Part shown: piece after piece, positions 59,695-64,000 of the stretch
How the letters are laid out: every line of letters begins with the position of its first letter
Position numbering within the stretch: position 1 is the stretch's first letter
Position numbers and translations under genes: made by a program
NCBI RefSeq assembly: GCF_000376265.1
Contig: NZ_AQWU01000065.1
Location: forward strand, 180-64,179
Length of the DNA: 64,000 nucleotides
From: Thermus igniterrae ATCC 700962
GTDB lineage: Bacteria > Deinococcota > Deinococci > Deinococcales > Thermaceae
Direction: 5' to 3'
The notes under the pieces: generated by a model
The model's database searches: none
What the model was told of the DNA's origin: nothing
What the model saw: only the letters and a program-made list of their open reading frames with translations

Positions 59695-60512
59695 TCATAG
59701 CTCCACCCCGGCCATCCTGAGAAGCACCCGGCTACGTATGAGGTTGTGAACAAGCAGGATGAGGTTCACACGGGCCACCAGCCCCCAGTAGGACCGGGCC
59801 TCTATCCGATGAAGCCCCAAAGACCGGACCATCACGCTGAAGCGGGTCTCTATCCAGTTCCTGACCCTCCCCATCCACTCTCTCCACCCCGTCTCCACCA
59901 CCTTCCCTCCCCTGACCCGATAGGGCGGGGTCTTGACCCCCTGGACCCAGCGGAAGCCCCGGTCCCCCAAGACCGCGGGCAGACCGTCCAGCAGGTCCCT
60001 CCCCCAGGTCTCCCGGGCGTTGCCGGGGAGAATGGCCCAACGAAAAAAGAGGCCCCGCTCGTTCATCACCGGCATGAGAACGTAGCCCGCGAAAGCCCCC
60101 AGGGGTCCCACCCCCACGGCGGCCTCAGGAAGAGAGAGGCCGTGAATCCGGTGGCCGTGAGCCAGGGGGATGGGTTTAAGGTCCACCACCTGCAGGAGGC
60201 CTTTTCCCCCGGAGAGCCTCATGGCCAGGTGAGCCAACAGCCCCTGGGCCTTCTGAAGGACCCGGTAGAAGCGAGAGCTGCTTCCCCGAAGGGGAACATC
60301 TTGGGGTGGGGGAGGGAGGGGAAGTAGGCCTTGAGGGTGGTCTTGGCGGCCAGGTAGCCTTTGGCGAGGTCCTGGCCCTGGAGGAGCAAAAAGATGGCGA
60401 GGGTCAGGAGCTCGGCCAGGGTGGCTTTCTGGTGCTTTTGCTTTGGGGGGAGCTTGAAGCCTTGGGCCTGCAGGGCCTTCAGTTCGTCATCTACCCAGAT
60501 GTAGGTAGCCAC
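59695..60512 (-). pseudogene. IS transposase, split by a frameshift
   Basis: The N-terminal part (60512 down to about 60285) encodes VDDELKALQAQGF and the helical region up to PKMFPFGE. The catalytic part is in another frame, from about SSSRFYRVLQKAQGLLAHL to the end MAGVEL. The DDE residues are plausible at VVDLKPIPLAHG, LGDRGFRWV and WIETRFSVM. The frames change near TTCCCCTTCGGGG. This may be a disabling mutation or a programmed frameshift, which some IS families use. The stop lies next to the left terminal repeat. Confidence 0.85.
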
Positions 60513-60626
60513 CAGAAGGGTCTCTGCGTCAAGATAGTAGGTCAGCCAAAGGCTACGTTCTGGGGGTGCTCACGATCTTGCCGCATGGCACCCCCTCTTT
60601 TTTCACACCCCGAGGGTCTAGGTCAA

Positions 60627-60640
60627 GTAGCACACGAAGG
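60627..60640 (-). repeat. IS terminal inverted repeat, right
   Basis: GTAGCACACGAAGG; exact inverse of the repeat at 59680-59693. Confidence 0.92.
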
Positions 60641-60667
60641 CATTAAGTGGGGTACCATGGGGGCACG

Positions 60668-62404
60668 ATGCGCGTCTTGGGGCGGAGGGTCTACTGGCGC
60701 TGGTACGGGGAGGTCCTCCTGGAGGGGGGCGTGACCTTGCGCATGACCGGGGACGTGGCCAAGTGGCTGAGGCCCGGGGATAGGGTGAGGCTTCGCACCG
60801 AGTTCAAGAAGCCCGTCCTCGGCTTTGACGAGTACGCCCTCGAGGGCGCCTTCCCCCTCTGGCCCCCCTTCGCCAAGACCCTGGAGCACGTGCGGGAAAG
60901 CCCCCTGGGGGGCGAGGCCTACCGCTACCGCCTGAGGGTGCGGGAGGCCACCTACGAGGGGGATTTTGAGGCCATCGCCGAGCTGGAGCAGTTCCACTAC
61001 GCCTCGGAGAAGGAGGTGGTGGCCCTTTGGGTGTGCACCCAGTGCCACAAGACGCTGTTGGCCAACGCCAAGCCTCTTTGCGACTGCGGCGGGGAGGCGA
61101 GGCTTAAGGAGATCCGAGGGTCCACTCCGGCAAGCCGCTTTCCGGTTTTGGAGCTTGTGGAGCGGCTTCCCTTTGAGCCCCGGATCCTGGGCTACCTGCG
61201 CCTGGACCCCCCTATCCCCCGGATGCACCGGAGGACCCCCGAAGGCGTGGAGCGGGACATCCGGGAAAGGATCTTCCCGAGGGACTGGTTCCACCCCACT
61301 TATGAGGGGGGCAGCGACTGGGAAAAGGCCTTGGATCGCGTCAAGACCGCCGCTGCCCGCATCGCCCGGGTGGTGGTCCACCCCGACTACCGCTCAGAGG
61401 GCTTCGGGGCGCTTCTCGTGCGCATGGCCCTGGAGTGGGCCAAGGAGCGGGGAGCCCCCGAGGGCAGGCGGGAAAAGCACCTGGTCTACACCATCGCCCA
61501 GATGGCCCGCTACCACCCCTTCTTTGAGAAGGTGGGCTTCCGCTACCTCTTTGACACCGCCTCGGGAAGGCCCGTGCTCTTCTATCCCCTCACGGAGGAG
61601 GCGGAAGGGTATTTGGAGCGCTTCCTCCGGGAAGACCCCTACGCCCAAGAGCACGGGGGGAGGCTTTTTAGGCCCCGGTTTGGCCGGGTGGAGGGGCTAA
61701 AGGGGCCCATCCGCCTGGAAGGGGTCCACAAGGGCTACCGGAGCCATCTGGAACTAAAGGGCCTCTCCCCGGAGGTGCGGGGGGCCCTCGAGGCCTTCGG
61801 GGTGAAGGCCCGGGTGGTGGAGCGGGCGGTGCTCCGGGGAGCAAGCCTGGAGATTCCTCCGGGAAACCTGGTGGTCCTGGCGGGGGCGAGCGGGGCGGGG
61901 AAGACCACCCTCCTTAGGCTCCTTTTGGGCGAGGCGCCCGATAGGGGAGAGGTGGCCTTGCCCCCGGGCAAGCGGGTGGCCTACATCCCGGGGGAAAGGG
62001 AAGTGGACCTCGGGGAGGACCCCATCCTGGAAAGCGCCTACCGCAAGCTTGGGGACGTGGGGGCGGCCGTTGAGGTTTTAAACCGCGTGGGCCTTTCCGA
62101 CGCCGTGCTCTACCGGGCGAGGCCCAAGGAGCTTTCCACCGGGCAAAGGGAGCGCTTCCGTCTGGCCCTATTGCTCGCTGAGCGGCCGGACCTCCTCCTC
62201 ATAGACGAGTTCGCCGCCCACCTGGACGTGCCTACGGCGAGGCGGGTGGCCCTGGGGCTGGGGAAGCTTTGCCGGGAGGCGGGGATCACTCTGGTGGTGG
62301 CCACCCACCGGCCCGAGGTCATCGCTGCCTTGGACCCGGACCTCTTGGTCTACGTGGGTTACGGGGGGCTCACCACGCTACCTCGGAGAGGTCCACGAAC
62401 ATGA
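60668..62404 (+). CDS. Fusion of beta-rich domain, zinc knuckle, GNAT-like acetyltransferase and ABC ATPase
   Basis: A 578-residue protein. Residues 1-95 are a beta-rich N-terminal region. Cys123, Cys126, Cys138 and Cys140 form a zinc knuckle (CTQC...CDC). Residues about 100-330 are GNAT-like with the acetyl-CoA loop VVVHPDYRSEGFGALLV (235-251). Residues 340-578 are a soluble ABC ATPase with Walker A GASGAGKTT (406-414), signature LSTGQ (489-493), Walker B LLLIDE (509-514) and the switch His in ATHR. No membrane segment is present. It resembles the archaeal family of ABC ATPases fused to an acetyltransferase (COG2401), of unknown function. The 3' end overlaps a convergent ASCH gene. Confidence 0.85.
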   Translation: MRVLGRRVYWRWYGEVLLEGGVTLRMTGDVAKWLRPGDRVRLRTEFKKPVLGFDEYALEGAFPLWPPFAKTLEHVRESPLGGEAYRYRLRVREATYEGDFEAIAELEQFHYASEKEVVALWVCTQCHKTLLANAKPLCDCGGEARLKEIRGSTPASRFPVLELVERLPFEPRILGYLRLDPPIPRMHRRTPEGVERDIRERIFPRDWFHPTYEGGSDWEKALDRVKTAAARIARVVVHPDYRSEGFGALLVRMALEWAKERGAPEGRREKHLVYTIAQMARYHPFFEKVGFRYLFDTASGRPVLFYPLTEEAEGYLERFLREDPYAQEHGGRLFRPRFGRVEGLKGPIRLEGVHKGYRSHLELKGLSPEVRGALEAFGVKARVVERAVLRGASLEIPPGNLVVLAGASGAGKTTLLRLLLGEAPDRGEVALPPGKRVAYIPGEREVDLGEDPILESAYRKLGDVGAAVEVLNRVGLSDAVLYRARPKELSTGQRERFRLALLLAERPDLLLIDEFAAHLDVPTARRVALGLGKLCREAGITLVVATHRPEVIAALDPDLLVYVGYGGLTTLPRRGPRT

Positions 62405-62735
62405 TCCGCCCCGGGCGCCTGGGGACCCAGAGGGGCTTCGTGTAGCGCTGGGGGTTCGCCAGCACCCAGGCGTAAAGGGGGGCTTCCCCGGCGTAGGCTC
62501 GGAGGAAGGCCTCCTCCGCCAGGTGCTTCTCGGGGTGTTTTAAGAGCTCTTCCACGCTAAAGGGGCCCTCCACCCCAATGAGGTCCACCTGGCCGATGAG
62601 CCTTCCCCCCGTGACGATGCCCAAGGGTCCCCGGTGGCGGGTGGAGCGCTTGCGGATTTCCCAGACCTTCTTCCCGTCCACGATGAGACTGGCGTAGGGC
62701 TCGCGGACGATGAGGCCGAGCTTGGGCCTTTCCAC
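62370..62735 (-). CDS. ASCH-domain (PUA-like) protein
   Basis: A 121-residue protein with the ASCH signature: LIVREPYASLIVDGKKVWEIRKRSTRHRGPLGIV, including the G-K-K-x-x-E-x-R pocket, then GQVDLIG and YAWVLANPQRY. ASCH domains bind RNA or modified nucleotides. GTG 62735 is chosen: TACAAT (62747-62742) ends six bases before it, so the mRNA may be leaderless. The gene overlaps the end of the GNAT-ABC fusion gene by 35 bases tail to tail, and the two families may be functionally linked through RNA. Confidence 0.8.
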   Translation of the reverse strand: MERPKLGLIVREPYASLIVDGKKVWEIRKRSTRHRGPLGIVTGGRLIGQVDLIGVEGPFSVEELLKHPEKHLAEEAFLRAYAGEAPLYAWVLANPQRYTKPLWVPRRPGRIMFVDLSEVAW

Positions 62736-62758
62736 CTTTCCATTGTAGATTGGGGGGC

Positions 62759-63415
62759 GTGGCGTGCCCGAAGGAGGGGCTAGAGGAAAAGAGGAAGCGG
62801 GCGAGGGCCATCCTGGAGGCCTTAAAGGAGGCCTACCCCAAGGCCCGCACCGAGCTTAGGCACGAGACCCCTTTCCAGCTTTTGGTGGCCACGGTGCTTT
62901 CCGCCCAGGCCACGGATAGAAGCGTGAACGAGGCCACCCCGGCCCTCTTCGCCCGCTTTCCCGATGCCTTCGCCCTGGCCCAGGCGAGCCCTAATGAGGT
63001 GGAGCCCTACATCCGGAGGATCGGGCTTTACAAGACCAAGGCCAAGAACCTGGTGGCCCTGGCCCAGTGCCTGGTGGCCGAGCACGGGGGGGAGGTGCCC
63101 CGGGACAAGGCGGCCCTGATGCGCCTGCCCGGGGTGGGCTGGAAGACGGCCACCGTGGTCCTGGGGGCGGCCTTCGGCATCCCGGGGATCGCCGTGGACA
63201 CCCACGTGGCCCGCGTGGCCCGCAGGCTTTGCCTCTCCCTGGCCAAAAGCCCCGAGAGGATAGGGGCCGAGCTGGAGGCCATTTTCCCCAAGGAGCGCTG
63301 GGTCTTCCTCCACCACGCCCTGGTCCTCCACGGCCGCTACGTGTGCACCGCCCGGAAGCCCAGATGCCCCGCCTGCGTCCTGGCCCCTTACTGCCCAAGC
63401 CGTCAGGAGGGCTGA
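62759..63415 (+). CDS. nth: Endonuclease III
   Basis: A 218-residue DNA glycosylase/AP lyase. The helix-hairpin-helix LPGVGWKTA contains the catalytic Lys129; Asp147 is in VDTHVARVARRL; and Cys196, Cys203, Cys206 and Cys212 give the C-x6-C-x2-C-x5-C 4Fe-4S cluster. It removes oxidised pyrimidines. GTG 62759 lies seven bases after TAGATT (62746-62751) and may start a leaderless mRNA; TTG 62750 is a less likely in-frame start. Confidence 0.95.
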   Translation: MACPKEGLEEKRKRARAILEALKEAYPKARTELRHETPFQLLVATVLSAQATDRSVNEATPALFARFPDAFALAQASPNEVEPYIRRIGLYKTKAKNLVALAQCLVAEHGGEVPRDKAALMRLPGVGWKTATVVLGAAFGIPGIAVDTHVARVARRLCLSLAKSPERIGAELEAIFPKERWVFLHHALVLHGRYVCTARKPRCPACVLAPYCPSRQEG

Positions 63416-63444
63416 GGGCCTGCAGGCCCACCAAAGGGATGGTT

Positions 63445-64000
63445 ATGAAAAATTCCCCGCTTGCGCCCGCCTATTGCTTTGTCCTGGCCAGTCTCCTCTG
63501 GTCCTTCGGGGCCAACCTGGTCTACTTCTTTCTGAACTTTCACCTCGAGGCCCTGGGCTACGGCCGCCAGGCCATCGGCCTGGCCCAGGCCCTCCTCCTC
63601 CTGGTGGGGGTGGTCTTCGCCCTGCCCCTGGCCTACCTCATCCCCCGCCTGGGGTACCTCCGAAGCCTCCACCTGGCCTTCCTCCTGGCGGTCCTGGGGG
63701 GGCTTTTGCTGGGGCTTGGGGTCTGGGTGTTTCCCGGCCTCACCGCCTACGGCCTGGCCGGCACCCTCCTCCAGGGGGCGGCCGCCCCCCTCATGGCCCG
63801 GCTGGTGCCCCCAGAGCGGCGGGTGGCCCTCTTCAGCCTGCAGGCCGCCCTCACCACCGCCTCGGGCTTCGTCTCCACGCTTCTGGCGGGCTTCCTCTCC
63901 GAGTGGGTGGGGGCGCGCTGGGTCCTCCTCTTTTCCCTGCCCTTCTTCCTCCTGGCCGTGCCCCTGGTCTTGGGCCTGCCCGAGGGGGAGGGGAGGGCCC
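63445..64000 (+). CDS. MFS-type transporter, truncated by the window end
   Basis: An open frame without a stop runs from ATG 63445 (MKNSPLAPAY) to the end of the window, giving 185 residues with about five to six membrane helices. The segment YGRQAIGLAQALLLLVGVVFALPLAYLIPRLGY resembles the first MFS loop, and SLQAALTTASGFVSTLLAGFL a later helix. AAAGGG is six bases before this ATG, which favours it over ATG 63439. Substrate unknown. Confidence 0.75.
   Translation, partial: MKNSPLAPAYCFVLASLLWSFGANLVYFFLNFHLEALGYGRQAIGLAQALLLLVGVVFALPLAYLIPRLGYLRSLHLAFLLAVLGGLLLGLGVWVFPGLTAYGLAGTLLQGAAAPLMARLVPPERRVALFSLQAALTTASGFVSTLLAGFLSEWVGARWVLLFSLPFFLLAVPLVLGLPEGEGRA

Larger units (their letters stand above)
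59680..60640 (-). mobile_element. Insertion sequence, 961 bp, DDE transposase
   Basis: Perfect 14-bp terminal inverted repeats (CCTTCGTGTGCTAC at 59680-59693 and its complement at 60627-60640) bound a single transposase region. CATT occurs directly outside both ends (59676-59679, 60641-60644), a possible target duplication. The transposase resembles IS982/IS4-type DDE enzymes, but the terminal sequence does not let me name the family. It separates the exported protein gene from the GNAT-ABC gene. Confidence 0.9.

Noticed and set aside
59680-60640. Firm assignment of the IS to the IS982 family
   Set aside because: The catalytic half resembles that group, but the terminal CCTTCG ends and uncertain 4-bp duplications do not match well; family left open.

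Overview
This window comes from a species of Thermus. Three things point there: very high GC with G/C-saturated third codon positions; a 16S rRNA gene that ends in its own terminator, as expected where 16S is not linked to 23S-5S; and proteins matching well-studied Thermus thermophilus ones in length and key residues (ClpB 854 aa, DnaK 615 aa, ProRS 477 aa with C427/C432/C458/C461, NapA with D156/D157/K305, a DafA-sized 78-aa protein, and a TT1561-like 228-aa phosphoesterase). I do not assign a species.

Layout. 1-1.06 kb: 3' two-thirds of 16S rRNA and its UUCG-loop terminator. 1.1-12.4 kb: housekeeping genes (Nudix, MeaB, RidA, a Ser/Thr kinase with a beta-propeller, MurA, PrfB with its programmed +1 frameshift, a Pho-type two-component system with PhoU, tRNA-Val, IMP dehydrogenase). 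12.4-22.7 kb: glutamate synthase large subunit, a protoglobin, the replicative helicase DnaB interrupted by a 428-residue homing intein, and a lytic transglycosylase lipoprotein.

22.7-34.4 kb: an unbroken run of 15 minus-strand genes that starts at ClpB and continues through a ferritin-like protein, a Balon/baeRF-like protein, two Hsp20s, a degenerate phosphoesterase, thioredoxin, a DUF1931 histone-fold protein, PsiE, a KhtTU-like K+/H+ antiporter pair, two membrane proteases, a CBS protein and NapA. It reads as one stress and ion-homeostasis operon. 34.4-39 kb: a non-coding island with a small CRISPR array, then the dnaK-grpE-dnaJ-dafA operon. The array separates dafA from clpB. Similar inverted or direct repeats built on CTTGAG lie at the dnaK and clpB promoters.

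39-56.7 kb: FtsH, HU, PlsC, endonuclease V, sugar-phosphate isomerases, a SARP/MalT-like regulator, AroA-Cmk-CDP-alcohol transferase-Nudix-SDR, a VapBC module, NrnA, ApgM, a subtilisin-like lipoprotein and ProRS.

56.7-60.6 kb is the most unusual part. A promoter with a 13-G tract leads into a low-GC gene for a small exported peptide that has both a Sec signal and a double-glycine-type leader. A 63-aa membrane protein, an exported C39 peptidase and an outer-membrane barrel protein follow. A 961-bp insertion sequence and an older IS-end relic flank this part. It may be a Sec-dependent, phase-variable bacteriocin-like system that uses a stand-alone periplasmic C39 peptidase.

60.6-64 kb: a GNAT/zinc-finger/ABC-ATPase fusion protein, a convergent ASCH-domain protein, endonuclease III and a truncated MFS transporter. 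Several genes (protoglobin, guaB, manA, vapB, nrnA, proS, nth, the ASCH gene, prfB) have a -10 box only 6-9 nt before the start codon, which suggests leaderless mRNAs.
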